Position numbers and translations under genes: made by a program
DNA from: Opitutia bacterium
Lineage (GTDB): Bacteria; Verrucomicrobiota; Verrucomicrobiia; Opitutales; Opitutaceae
NCBI GenBank assembly: GCA_016187925.1
Contig: JACPIS010000001.1
Span: 248,001 to 312,000, forward strand
DNA length: 64,000 nt
Direction of reading: 5' to 3'
Shown: piece after piece, positions 37,743 through 47,398 of the stretch
Numbering within the stretch: the stretch's first letter is position 1
How the letters are laid out: each line of letters begins with the position of its first letter
Notes under the pieces: model-generated
What the model saw: the letters and a program-made list of their open reading frames with translations, nothing else
What the model was told of the DNA's origin: nothing
Databases searched by the model: none

Positions 37743-38807
37743 ATGCCGATTACGATGAAAGATGTGGCCGCCCGGGCCAAGACCTCGGTGGCGACCGTCT
37801 CCAAATGCCTGCGCGGCGTGCCGACGATCCCGGCCAGCACCCGCGAACGGGTGAACCGCATTGCGCAGCAGATGGGCTACCGGCTGCACCCCTACATCTC
37901 CGCGTTGATGCGCAACCGCCGCAAGCGGCGCGCCGCCGTGGCGCAAGCGCCGACGCTCGCGTATGTCACCGCCTTCCCGACGGAAAACGGCTGGCAGCGG
38001 GAAATGTTCTTCCGCTCCCTGTACGCCGGAGCGCGCCACCGCGCCGAGGCGCGCGGCTACGTGCTGCAGCCGTTCTGGCTCTACCGGGACGACATGACGA
38101 ACGAGCGCTTCAGCGAAATCCTCTGGGCCCGCGGCATTCGCGGGATGCTGCTCAGCCCGTTTCCGCGGCTCGGCATGGAGATCCACCTGCAATGGGAGCA
38201 TTTCTCCGTGGTTGCGCACGGTCTGAGCCTGGCGCACCCGGTGTTTCACCGCACCTCGAACGACCACTACCAGTCGATGATGCTGGTCATGGCCGAGTGC
38301 CGCCGCCGCGGTTACACGCGTCCGGGATTCGCCCTCGACGTGCCGACCGGCGAACGCCTGGAGTTCCGGTGGGAGGCGGCCTACCGGGTCTCGGGGGAGA
38401 AACTCGGATTCAAGATGAGCGTTCCGCCCTTGATGACGTCCACACGCTGGGAGCCGGAGCGGATGTGCAAGTGGATCAAGCGGGAGAAGCCCGATGTCGT
38501 CATTACGCTGATGCTGGAGGATCAGGTGCGCGAGCTGACGAAGCGCGGGCTGCGCATTCCAGAGGACGTCGGCCTGGCCAGTCTCTCCGTTTCGCAGCCG
38601 GGCAGTCCGCTGTCGGGCGTCCTGCAGAATCCGTCCGCGATGGGCGCGGTGGCCGTGGAACAGCTGATCAACATGGTCGAGCGAAACGAAACCGGCGTCC
38701 CGGAGGACCCGATCACGTTGACGTTGAGCGGACGCTGGAATCCCGGTCGCACGGTGCGGAAGCTCGCTGCGGAGGCGTCCGAGGGCGGGTTGCCCGCGCC
38801 GGGCTGA
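37743..38807 (+). CDS. LacI-family transcriptional regulator
   Basis: A 354-residue sugar-responsive repressor/activator. The helix-turn-helix and hinge are MKDVAARAKTSVATVSKCLRG (residues 5-25), then a periplasmic-binding-like effector domain to about 340 (for example EDVGLASLSVSQPGSPLSG). I start at 37743 (MPITMKDVAARA); another ATG at 37755 is possible and an in-frame upstream start is unlikely. It is divergent from the Tat-exported glycoside hydrolase with about 217 nt between starts, the natural place for its operator; the CCCGGGCGGGCCCGGG-like palindromic DNA at 37606-37620 is a candidate. The effector is unknown. Confidence 0.92.
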   Translation: MPITMKDVAARAKTSVATVSKCLRGVPTIPASTRERVNRIAQQMGYRLHPYISALMRNRRKRRAAVAQAPTLAYVTAFPTENGWQREMFFRSLYAGARHRAEARGYVLQPFWLYRDDMTNERFSEILWARGIRGMLLSPFPRLGMEIHLQWEHFSVVAHGLSLAHPVFHRTSNDHYQSMMLVMAECRRRGYTRPGFALDVPTGERLEFRWEAAYRVSGEKLGFKMSVPPLMTSTRWEPERMCKWIKREKPDVVITLMLEDQVRELTKRGLRIPEDVGLASLSVSQPGSPLSGVLQNPSAMGAVAVEQLINMVERNETGVPEDPITLTLSGRWNPGRTVRKLAAEASEGGLPAPG

Positions 38808-38821
38808 AGCGCGGACGCCGC

Positions 38822-40108
38822 CTAGGTGGTGGGAGTGTCGGCGGGGTGGGCGAGGTTGTCGTGCCGCAGCCGGCGCACCACCAGCCAGGCGCAAGGATGC
38901 ATCAGGGCCCCGCCGGTCAGGACGGCGGTGTGCCCAAAGGCATCGATCAAAGGTCCGGACACGAGGTTGAACACGATGCTCGTCAATCCGCCGCACGCGG
39001 AGACCAACCCGAAGGCGGTGCCGACGGAGCGCGCGGGCATGATGTCGGTCACGATCATGTTGGTCAGCAGGAGCCAGGCGTTGCACATCGCGTACACCAG
39101 CGTCAGGGCGCTGACCGACGCCACGGGACTGTGCAGCCAGGGCAGCAGGAGCGTCAGCGGCGCGACCACGGTGATCGCACCGAGCAGGCGAAGCCGCGTT
39201 GACAAGGGAGCGCGTCCGGTGCCGATCATCCGGTCGTTCAGCCGGCCCAGCACGAGTGTGGCGACGACCGAGACCGTCGGCGGAATCCAAGTCCAGCGGC
39301 CCAGGTCGGCCAAGGTCAGCCCGACCCGCTCCTGCAGGTAGGCGGACTGCCAGTAGAAGAGAAAAAACCAGAACGGGTCGCTGCACATGCGGGCCAAAAT
39401 CAGTTGTTGGAGCGGCCGGGAGCGGAGCAGCTCCATCCACGGCGTGGCGGCATGCCGGGTTTCGGGTGAAGGCTTGAAGGGAGCTTCGCCATCCGCCAGA
39501 CGCAGCGCGATCGCGATGCCCAAGCCCGCCAAGCCGGGCAGGAGAAAGGCGGCGGGCCAGCCGGAAAGCAGGCTGATGCCGGCCACCAACGGCGGAGCGA
39601 GGATGGCTCCGCAATTGTGCAGCGCGCTCTGGATCGTGATGGCGGAGGTGCGCCGCTCGACGGGAAACCATTGCGTGACGGCGACGAGCACGGCCGGCAT
39701 GACGCCCGCGGCTGCAATCCCGAGCGTGATGCGCGCCACGAACAACCCCGGGAAGTCCTGTGCCAAGCCGAGCGCGATGGTGGAAAGCGACATGCCGATG
39801 ACGAAAAGCCAGAGCGTACGCTGGGTTCCCCAGCGGTCCACCACGCGCCCCGCGAACAGAAATCCCAGCGTGAACGGCAGCATGAAGGCGGCGACCAGCA
39901 GGCTGTAGTCCGTGTTGCTCAACCCCAGGTCGCCCGACATCGTCGCTTTCAGGATCGAGAAGACCTGCCGGTCGAAACGGAAGAGAAACCCGGTGGCGCC
40001 AAGCAGCAGCAGGACCAGCCACGCTCGCGGCATAAATCCCGCGGTCCGCTTACCCGCGGCGCTCGCTGGAGTTGTCGGCTGCGCGCTGTCTGGCTTGGGA
40101 TGGTTCAT
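38822..40108 (-). CDS. MFS transporter (hexuronate/ACS-like)
   Basis: A 428-residue inner-membrane protein with about 12 hydrophobic segments. FRFDRQVFSILKATMSGDLGLSNTDYSLL in the first loop and DRWGTQRTLWLFV between helices 2 and 3 are typical of the anion:cation symporter group (ExuT/GarP-like sugar-acid transporters). I start at 40108 (MNHPKPDSAQ). It converges on the LacI regulator (14 nt) and is divergent from the GH28 gene, which releases galacturonate-type sugars, so uptake of uronates or oligouronides is plausible but not shown. Confidence 0.85.
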   Translation of the reverse strand: MNHPKPDSAQPTTPASAAGKRTAGFMPRAWLVLLLLGATGFLFRFDRQVFSILKATMSGDLGLSNTDYSLLVAAFMLPFTLGFLFAGRVVDRWGTQRTLWLFVIGMSLSTIALGLAQDFPGLFVARITLGIAAAGVMPAVLVAVTQWFPVERRTSAITIQSALHNCGAILAPPLVAGISLLSGWPAAFLLPGLAGLGIAIALRLADGEAPFKPSPETRHAATPWMELLRSRPLQQLILARMCSDPFWFFLFYWQSAYLQERVGLTLADLGRWTWIPPTVSVVATLVLGRLNDRMIGTGRAPLSTRLRLLGAITVVAPLTLLLPWLHSPVASVSALTLVYAMCNAWLLLTNMIVTDIMPARSVGTAFGLVSACGGLTSIVFNLVSGPLIDAFGHTAVLTGGALMHPCAWLVVRRLRHDNLAHPADTPTT

Positions 40109-40552
40109 CGAACGCGGGCGGGAGCGCCCAGGCATTGTGCCGGGCGTGGGGCGCGTGCGCACGGCGTCGCCGGGGCGCGGCGGTAGAGCGGGGGTGGGGC
40201 GGACGGCAGCATCGGGTGCCCGGCGATATGAACAGCCGCCCGTCCGGTCGCAAGCGAGGTTTCGCGCTGCGGTCGCCGGGGAATGCGGCGGAGCACGTCT
40301 GCGCCGCGACCGGCACAACGCGCCGCCAGTCCGGGTAACGATATACTCATCCGGGCACTTTACTCACCGAGCCCATCGCGGAAACTCGCCGCACCTCCGC
40401 GCTCCCCAGCAGTTCGCACGCCCTCTCGCCCGACCGCGCGCCACCCCAACTTCATTCCGGTCCTGCCCCACGTCCGCTCTATGCCATATCCGTTCCGCAC
40501 ACCGCCGCTTCTCCTGTCGTTTCCACGTCGCAGCATCTGGTGCCGTCTCCGG
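40109..40552. other. 444-nt divergent intergenic region
   Basis: Gap between the MFS and GH28 genes. No convincing ORF. A TATACT hexamer at 40342-40347 could be a -10 box for the GH28 gene but no good -35 is visible 15-18 nt upstream. An alternative GH28 start at 40481 falls inside it. The sequence is GC-rich with no clear repeat. Confidence 0.4.
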
Positions 40553-41965
40553 ATGGAGCGTTTGCCGCTGCTGCTCGGTTTGGCGGCCGTCTTCGCCGTC
40601 GGCGCGCCGGCCACCGCGGCCGAATCGCTGGAATGGAGCGATGTGCCGGCGATCCTCGCCCGCATCCGCGCCCCCGAGTTTCCCGCGCGCGATTTCGACG
40701 TGACCGCCTACGGCGCGAAAGGCGACGGCGTCACCGACAACCTGCCGGCCGTCCGCGCGGCCATCGCCGCCTGCGCCGAGGCGGGCGGCGGGCATGTGGT
40801 CGTTTCCGCCGGCACCTACCTGCTCAACGGCCCGATCCACCTCCGCAGTAATGTCGATCTGCACTTGGAGGAGGGGAGCACGATCCTCTTCAGCGGAAAG
40901 CCCGAGCACTTTCTGCCCGTGGTCCTGACGCGTTGGGAAGGCGTCATCATCTACAATTACTCGCCGTTCATCTACGCCCGCGGAGCGGAAAACATCGCGA
41001 TCACTGGCAAAGGCGTGATCGACGGCAATACCCGCCGCGAATTCCACGGCTGGGCGATGGGCATCTCCAAGCTGCAGGACAAGGCGCAGGAACTCAGCCG
41101 CCAGATGGGCGCGGCCGGCACGCCCATCGAGCAACGGCGGTTCGGCGAAGGCTCCTACCTGCGCCCGAGCATGATCCAACCCTACGAATGCCGCAACGTG
41201 CTGATCGAGGGCGTCACCATCAAGGACGCGCCTTTCTGGGTCGTCCATCCGACCTTCTGCACCAACGTCACCGTGCGCGGCGTCACGGTCGACAGCCTGC
41301 TGATCAACAACGACGGCTGCGATCCCGACTCCTGCACGGACGTGCTGATCGAGAACTGCCGCTTCCATACGGGCGACGACGGCGTGGCGCTCAAGGCCGG
41401 ACGCGACGCCGATGCCTGGCGCGACGGCCGGGTCACGCAGAACGTCATCATCCGCAATTGCGTCTTCCAATCCAAGATCAACGCCCTGTGCATCGGCAGC
41501 GAGATGTCGGCTGGCGTGCGGCACGTTTTCATGGAAAACTGCCGGGTGGAGGAGGGGGAGTCCTGCATTTACTTCAAGTCCAACGCCGACCGGGGCGGCT
41601 TCATCGAGAACGTACGCGTCCGGCACGTGCAGATCGATCTGTCCCGCGCCGGAGTGGTGCGCTTCGAGACGAACTACCACAGCTACCGCGGGGGCAAGGC
41701 GCCGACGAGTTACCGCGATTTTGTGATCGAGGACGTGACCTGCGCCAACGCCACCAACTATGCGGTGTTCGCCGAGGGCACGACCGAGGCGCCGATCAAA
41801 GACGTGTTGCTGCGCAACGTGACCGTCGCCAAGGCGCGCGAGCCGCTCTTCCTCCGCAACGCCACGACCCTGCGCCTGGTGAACGTGCTGGTCAACGGCG
41901 CCCAACTCCCCGAGCACCCGCCCGCCACGCCGGCGGACGCCAAGAAACTCGAAATCCGGCTCTGA
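40553..41965 (+). CDS. GH28 polygalacturonase-like enzyme
   Basis: A 470-residue secreted right-handed beta-helix hydrolase. Signal peptide MERLPLLLGLAAVFAVGAPATAAE; mature start FDVTAYGAKGDGVTDNLPAVRAAI, the usual GH28/pectin-lyase-fold opening. Catalytic acids appear in NNDGCDPDSC and HTGDDGVALKAG; IGSEMSAGV and YFKSNADRGG correspond to the later GH28 motifs. Pectin or rhamnogalacturonan is the likely substrate class. I use 40553 because it gives a compact signal peptide; 40481 would add 24 residues. The TonB receptor follows 31 nt downstream. Confidence 0.88.
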   Translation: MERLPLLLGLAAVFAVGAPATAAESLEWSDVPAILARIRAPEFPARDFDVTAYGAKGDGVTDNLPAVRAAIAACAEAGGGHVVVSAGTYLLNGPIHLRSNVDLHLEEGSTILFSGKPEHFLPVVLTRWEGVIIYNYSPFIYARGAENIAITGKGVIDGNTRREFHGWAMGISKLQDKAQELSRQMGAAGTPIEQRRFGEGSYLRPSMIQPYECRNVLIEGVTIKDAPFWVVHPTFCTNVTVRGVTVDSLLINNDGCDPDSCTDVLIENCRFHTGDDGVALKAGRDADAWRDGRVTQNVIIRNCVFQSKINALCIGSEMSAGVRHVFMENCRVEEGESCIYFKSNADRGGFIENVRVRHVQIDLSRAGVVRFETNYHSYRGGKAPTSYRDFVIEDVTCANATNYAVFAEGTTEAPIKDVLLRNVTVAKAREPLFLRNATTLRLVNVLVNGAQLPEHPPATPADAKKLEIRL

Positions 41966-41996
41966 GCACCGTCTTTCCCCGAACCCTGAGAACATC

Positions 41997-44837
41997 ATGC
42001 ACCCCACAAACGCCACCCCCCGCCACACACGAACCGTGACCCTGCTCGCGGCTTTCGTGTTTTCCGTCCTGCCGGCACGGGCCCAAACCCAGTCGCCTGC
42101 CCCCGCCGCAACCGCCGCTCCGACCAAGGATGCCGCCGCACTCAAGGGCGAGCAGGAGCCCCTCAAGCTGGACACGTTCGTCGTCACCGGCATCCGCGCC
42201 GGCATCGAGTCGGCCATCGAATCCAAGAGGGAAAACACCTCGATCGTGGAGACGATCACCGCCGAGGACATCGGCAAGCTGCCCGACATCAGCATCGCCG
42301 AATCCATCGCGCGCCTGCCCGGCCTCGCCGCCCAGCGCGTCGACGGCGCCGCCCAGGTCATCTCCGTCCGCGGCCTGGCGCCGGATTTCGCCACCACGCT
42401 GCTCAACGGTCGCGAGCAGGTCAGCACCGGCGACAACCGCGGCGTCGAGTTCGACCAGTATCCTTCCGAGCTGATCCACCGCGTCCTGGTGCAGAAGACT
42501 CCGGATGCGAGTCTCGTCAGCCAGGGCCTGTCGGGCACGCTCGGCCTGCAGGCCGTCAGGCCGCTCTCGCTGGGCAAGCGCGTGCTGGCCTTCAATGTGC
42601 GCGGTGAGCGCAAGTCGCTGAACAACCTCGGTTCCGACTCGAAGGTGGTCGGCAATCGCATCAGCGGCACCTACGTGGACCAGTTTGCTAACAAGACCGT
42701 GGGCGTCGCGCTCGGCTACGCCCATCTGGAGTCGCCGATTCTCTCCCAGGAATTCGGCACCTACGGCTGGAGCACGAACCAGGTTCCCAATGCCGACCGC
42801 ACGGGCTTCGTCGCAGGCACCACCCTGACCAGCGGCATCAAGACTTTTGCGCGCAGCGGCATGAGCACGCGTGATGGCCTGATGGGAGTGCTTGAATGGC
42901 GCCCCAACAGTTCCTTCTCCTCCGTCATCGACGCCTATTATTCGAAATTCCGCCGCGAGCAGACCAACCGCGGCATCGAGACCCGCCTCGACGGCAACCG
43001 TGGCAGCCTGCCCGGAAACGCCGCGTCACCTTTCCTGCCGACTCGGGCCCTGGCCTTCACTCCCGGCAAGCTCAGCAACAACGCGCTGCTGTCGGCCACG
43101 GTCGCGAATGTCTACCCGGCGGTCCGCAACATGTATAACGACCGCAAGGACAAGCTCACCGCCTTCGGCTGGAACGGCCAGTACCACGGCGGCAAATGGA
43201 TCGTCACCGGCGACGTCAGCTACTCCAAGGCCGAGCGCACCGAACTGAATCTGGAAACCCAGGCCGCCCAACGCTCGGCGACCAACCTGCCCGTCGGCGA
43301 CACCGTCAGCTACGATCTGACTCCCGACGGTTTCCCCACCGTCAGCTACGGCCTCAACTACGCCGACCCGGCCAGCGTCAAGATCGGGCCCACGGTCTTC
43401 CGCGCCGGCTACGGCAAGGTGCCGCAGATTAAAGACGAGCTGACCTCGTACCGGGTGACCGCTTCGCGCAGCCTCAACCGGTTCTTCGACAATATCGAAG
43501 TCGGCTTCAACTACGGTGACCGCCAGAAAAAGAAGGATCAGCCGGAGTCCCGCCTGCAGGAAGTCGTCGCCAACGTGCCGGTGCCCGTGGCCGGCGCCGC
43601 CCTGCTGCCTGACACGACGCTGAATTTTGCCGGCACACCCGGGGCCTTGAGCTGGAATGTCCCGACCGTGATGGCACTGGGGGTCAACTTCCTGCCGTTC
43701 ACGCCGGGCTACGGCACCGCCGGCATCGGTTCCTCCAGTGGCGCCGCCGCCGCCCTCGTGCAAAAGCGCTGGACCGTGTACGAAGACGTCGCCACCTCCT
43801 ACGCACAGTTCAATCTCGACTCGCACCTCGGTTCCATCCGCGTGCGCGGCAACGTCGGCGTGCAGGTCAAGGCCGTCGATCAGTCCTCGAAGGCCGACTA
43901 CCTCGACCGCACCGAGCCCGTCCTCACCAACCAGATCAAGCAACGCACCGACGGCAAGACCTACACCGACGTCCTGCCGAGCCTCAACCTCGCCTTCGAA
44001 CTGCCCCACCAGCAGGTCCTGCGTGTCGCCGCCGCCAAGCAGGTGGCGCGCCCGCGCCTCGACCAGCTCCGGGCGTCGTTCGACTTCAGCATCAACGGCG
44101 TCAACGGCGAGCCCAGCGGCAGCGGCGGCAATCCCCGCCTCGCTCCGTGGCGTGCCAACGCCTTCGACGTTTCCTACGAAAAATACTTCGCCAAGAAGGG
44201 CTACATCGCGGTGGCGGGCTTCTACAAGGACATCAAGAGCTACATCTTCGACCTGACCACCGAGCACTATGACTTCTCCGAGTTCACCGCCGGCGATCCG
44301 CTGGCCACGACCAACTTCGGCCGCTTCGCGCAGCCGTTGAACGGTCGGGGCGGCAAACTGAAGGGCTTGGAGTTCACGCTGTCCGTGCCGCTCAATCTCC
44401 TGACCGAGACCCTCGACGGCTTCGGCGTCATCGCCAGCCTCTCGAAGACCGACAGCGCCATCACGCTCGACAATACCAATCTGGGCAGCAGCGTCAAACT
44501 GCCCGGCCTGTCCGACACGGTGACGAACCTGACGGCGTATTACGAGAAGAGCGGATTTTCCGCCCGGGTGAGCCGCCGCTGGCGCTCCGACTTTGTCGGC
44601 GAAATCACCGCCTTCGCCAATGACCGCGCCCTGCGCTTTGTCAGCGGCGAGGCGGTCGTCGACATGCAGGTCGGTTACACGTTCCAATCCGGGCCGCTCA
44701 AGGGGCTTGGCCTGCTGCTCCAGGCCTATAACGTCACGGACGCGGCCTACCGCACCTACCGTCAGACCCACGCGCAGATTGAAGAATTCCAGAAATACGG
44801 ACGGACCTACCTCCTCGGGGCGAATTACCGCTTCTGA
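41997..44837 (+). CDS. TonB-dependent receptor
   Basis: A 946-residue outer-membrane importer. Signal peptide to about residue 29 (ending ARAQ), a TonB box-like LDTFVVTGIR, plug domain with IAESIARLPGLAAQRVDG and ISVRGLAPDFATTLLNGREQ, then a long 22-strand barrel ending YGRTYLLGANYRF, where the terminal Phe is the assembly signal. It matches the large proteobacterial-style receptor group used for oligosaccharides. No SusD-like partner lies beside it. It is flanked by GH28 and GH13 genes on the same strand with short gaps (31 and 22 nt), so it probably imports their products. Confidence 0.93.
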   Translation: MHPTNATPRHTRTVTLLAAFVFSVLPARAQTQSPAPAATAAPTKDAAALKGEQEPLKLDTFVVTGIRAGIESAIESKRENTSIVETITAEDIGKLPDISIAESIARLPGLAAQRVDGAAQVISVRGLAPDFATTLLNGREQVSTGDNRGVEFDQYPSELIHRVLVQKTPDASLVSQGLSGTLGLQAVRPLSLGKRVLAFNVRGERKSLNNLGSDSKVVGNRISGTYVDQFANKTVGVALGYAHLESPILSQEFGTYGWSTNQVPNADRTGFVAGTTLTSGIKTFARSGMSTRDGLMGVLEWRPNSSFSSVIDAYYSKFRREQTNRGIETRLDGNRGSLPGNAASPFLPTRALAFTPGKLSNNALLSATVANVYPAVRNMYNDRKDKLTAFGWNGQYHGGKWIVTGDVSYSKAERTELNLETQAAQRSATNLPVGDTVSYDLTPDGFPTVSYGLNYADPASVKIGPTVFRAGYGKVPQIKDELTSYRVTASRSLNRFFDNIEVGFNYGDRQKKKDQPESRLQEVVANVPVPVAGAALLPDTTLNFAGTPGALSWNVPTVMALGVNFLPFTPGYGTAGIGSSSGAAAALVQKRWTVYEDVATSYAQFNLDSHLGSIRVRGNVGVQVKAVDQSSKADYLDRTEPVLTNQIKQRTDGKTYTDVLPSLNLAFELPHQQVLRVAAAKQVARPRLDQLRASFDFSINGVNGEPSGSGGNPRLAPWRANAFDVSYEKYFAKKGYIAVAGFYKDIKSYIFDLTTEHYDFSEFTAGDPLATTNFGRFAQPLNGRGGKLKGLEFTLSVPLNLLTETLDGFGVIASLSKTDSAITLDNTNLGSSVKLPGLSDTVTNLTAYYEKSGFSARVSRRWRSDFVGEITAFANDRALRFVSGEAVVDMQVGYTFQSGPLKGLGLLLQAYNVTDAAYRTYRQTHAQIEEFQKYGRTYLLGANYRF

Positions 44838-44859
44838 CGGCGGCAGTCGCCCGTTCCGC

Positions 44860-47370
44860 ATGATGCGGGCGACTGCGCGGTCCTTTCGTCTCCTGACGGC
44901 CAGCGTTGTGCTCTGCACGGCGCTGGCCGCTCTGCGCGCCGTCCCGGCGGCGCCGCTCGTCAGCGTGCCGCGCTTCACGCATCCGGGCGCAGGTCAGACT
45001 TTCTACTTCGTCGTCACCGACCGGTTCGCCAACGGTTCGGCCGCCAACGACACCGGTGGCTATCCCGGCGGCGTCGAAGCGCACGGTTTCGATCCTGCGC
45101 GGATCAATCACTATCACGGCGGCGATCTCGCCGGTCTCATCGCGCGGCTCGACTACGTGAAGGACCTGGGGATCACCGCGCTCTGGGTGACACCGCCCTT
45201 CAAGAATCAGACGGTGCGCGTGCGGGCGGGGCAGGGTGGCTCGACCGGTTATCACGGCTATTGGATTCTGGATTTCGAGCACGTCGACCCGCACCTCGGC
45301 ACCGACGCCGAGTTTCGCGAGTTGGTGAAGCAGGCGCACGCCCGCGGCCTGCGCGTCTACCTCGACATCGTCGTCAACCACACCGGCGACATCATCGGCT
45401 ACGGCGGCGAGACGGCCTATCGTGACACCGCCACGGCACCTTATCGCGACGCTGCCGGCCAAGTCTTCGACCTCCATGCCGTCGCCTTCAACGGCCTGAA
45501 TTCCGCCGCTGGTTTTCCCGCCTTGTCCGCCGAGCGGAGTTTCGCCTACCGGCCGGTTGTGGCGCCGGCCAACACCTCGGCGAAAAATCCCGCGTGGCTC
45601 AACGATGTCACGCTCTACCACAACCGCGGCAGCCGCAACCGCACGTCCGGCGAGTCCGCCGTGCAGGGCGATTTCGGCGGACTCGACGACGTGCTCACCG
45701 AGCACCCGCGCGTCGTGCAGGGGTTCATCGAGGTGTTCCGACGCTGGGTCGAGGATTTCGGCGTCGACGGGTTCCGCATCGACACGGCGCGGCACGTGAA
45801 CCTCGAGTTCTGGCAGGCGTTCATTCCCGCGCTGCGCGCGAAGGCGCGCGCGGCCGGCCATCCGGATTTCCTGCAGTTCGGCGAAGTCTACAACGATACC
45901 GATGGTCCGGCCGTCCTGAGCGAGTTCTCCACCGGCGCGGGCGTGCTCGACACGACGCTCGACTTCGGGTTTTTCGCGGCCGCCCGGAAGTTCGTCTCCC
46001 AAGGTGGCACAGCCGCCGCGCTGACCGATTTTTTCGCGCGGGACGATTACTACACCGATCACGATAGCAACGTCCACTCGACCACGACCTTCCTCGGCAA
46101 CCACGACGCCGGACGCTTCGCGCATTTTCTCCAGCAGGACAATCCCGGCGCGACCCCGGCGCAGCTGGCCGAGTTGCTCAAGCTCGGGCACGGTCTGCTC
46201 TACCTCGTCCGCGGCCAGCCGGTGCTCTACTACGGCGACGAGCAGGGCATGCTCGGCCGCGGCGGCGATCACGACCACGCCCGCGAGGACATGTTTGCGG
46301 CGCAGGCGCCGGAGTTCAGGGACGCTGCGCTGCTCGGCACCACGCGCACCGGAGCCGATGACAAGTTCGACGAAACCCATCCTCTCTTCCAGTTCTTCCG
46401 TCGACTGGCCGCTCTGCGGGCGGCACACCAGGCGCTGCGCTCCGGCGCCATGCTCGTGCGGACAACGAGTGAAGCGGCAGTGTTCGCCTTCTCCCGCATC
46501 GCCCGGGACGAGAAGCAGGAATACCTTGTCGTCTTGAACAATTCCCGCGCGGCCACGCTCACCGTGCGCGTGCCGACCAATCAGCCCGCGGGCACTCAGC
46601 TCCACGAGCTGTTCGATTCGAGGGCCGCGGAACACGACGCTCATGAGTTGCGTACGGTCAGTGACCAAGGAGAGTTGGAGCTGACCCTCGCGCCGCTGCA
46701 GCTCTCGGTTTGGTACGCCCCGCGTGCGCTGACCCCGCCTGCGGAAGCGCCGCAAATCGCCCTCGCCACGCCGGTCTCCGGAGCGTCGTTGTCGTTCGGC
46801 ACCCGCGAAGTCGATGGCCAGACCTTCCCCACGCGCCGGGAAATCCGCGCGGAGGTCTCCGGCGGCGACGGTTTCGCCGAGGTGACGTTTGCCCTGATGC
46901 GCAGCTCGCGTCCCGGTCAGTTTGACTATCTGGGCACCGACGATGCCACGCCTTACCGGATCTTCTGGCGTCCGCCGGCCGATCTGGCGCCAGACGAGGA
47001 ACTGACCTTCATCGCCACCGTCAGCGATCTGCGCGGCCACCGGGCATCGGCCCAGAGCGAGCACATCAAGGTTGCCCCCGGGAAAGCCGAGTTCGGCATT
47101 CGCGGCGCCGTCGGGCCGATTTTGCTCAAGGCGCCACCCGCCAGCGTCACGCTACTTGCCGGACAATCGCTAACTCTGACCGTCGAGGCCACCGGCACCG
47201 CCCCGCTCGAATACCAATGGATCCGCGACGACACGGAAATTCCTGGAGCCATGTCGGCAACCCTCGCGCTGGCTGCGGGACAAGCGGTGCCCGGGCGCTA
47301 CGCGGTGCTGGTCCGCAATCTCGCCGGCGCGGTGGTCAGCTCCGGCACCACCGTCCGGGTCGCACCGTGA
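44860..47370 (+). CDS. Secreted GH13 alpha-amylase-type enzyme
   Basis: An 836-residue extracellular or periplasmic alpha-glucanase. Signal peptide of about 30 residues (SVVLCTALAALRAVPAAP). The GH13 (beta/alpha)8 motifs are all present: DIVVNHTGD, DGFRIDTARH with the nucleophile Asp, FGEVYN with the acid Glu, and TTTFLGNHDAGR. The last 200 residues hold two beta-sandwich regions, the final one immunoglobulin-like (PPASVTLLAGQSLTLTVEATG). It starts with ATG ATG at 44860, 22 nt after the TonB receptor gene. It probably cuts starch, glycogen or related alpha-glucans and feeds the receptor. Confidence 0.92.
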   Translation: MMRATARSFRLLTASVVLCTALAALRAVPAAPLVSVPRFTHPGAGQTFYFVVTDRFANGSAANDTGGYPGGVEAHGFDPARINHYHGGDLAGLIARLDYVKDLGITALWVTPPFKNQTVRVRAGQGGSTGYHGYWILDFEHVDPHLGTDAEFRELVKQAHARGLRVYLDIVVNHTGDIIGYGGETAYRDTATAPYRDAAGQVFDLHAVAFNGLNSAAGFPALSAERSFAYRPVVAPANTSAKNPAWLNDVTLYHNRGSRNRTSGESAVQGDFGGLDDVLTEHPRVVQGFIEVFRRWVEDFGVDGFRIDTARHVNLEFWQAFIPALRAKARAAGHPDFLQFGEVYNDTDGPAVLSEFSTGAGVLDTTLDFGFFAAARKFVSQGGTAAALTDFFARDDYYTDHDSNVHSTTTFLGNHDAGRFAHFLQQDNPGATPAQLAELLKLGHGLLYLVRGQPVLYYGDEQGMLGRGGDHDHAREDMFAAQAPEFRDAALLGTTRTGADDKFDETHPLFQFFRRLAALRAAHQALRSGAMLVRTTSEAAVFAFSRIARDEKQEYLVVLNNSRAATLTVRVPTNQPAGTQLHELFDSRAAEHDAHELRTVSDQGELELTLAPLQLSVWYAPRALTPPAEAPQIALATPVSGASLSFGTREVDGQTFPTRREIRAEVSGGDGFAEVTFALMRSSRPGQFDYLGTDDATPYRIFWRPPADLAPDEELTFIATVSDLRGHRASAQSEHIKVAPGKAEFGIRGAVGPILLKAPPASVTLLAGQSLTLTVEATGTAPLEYQWIRDDTEIPGAMSATLALAAGQAVPGRYAVLVRNLAGAVVSSGTTVRVAP

Positions 47371-47398
47371 GCCGCACTGCGAATGACGTGGCGAAGCT

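Noticed and set aside
43026-44978. Long minus-strand frame opposite the TonB receptor
   Set aside because: No start context, no motif; receptor on the plus strand is complete from signal peptide to terminal Phe.
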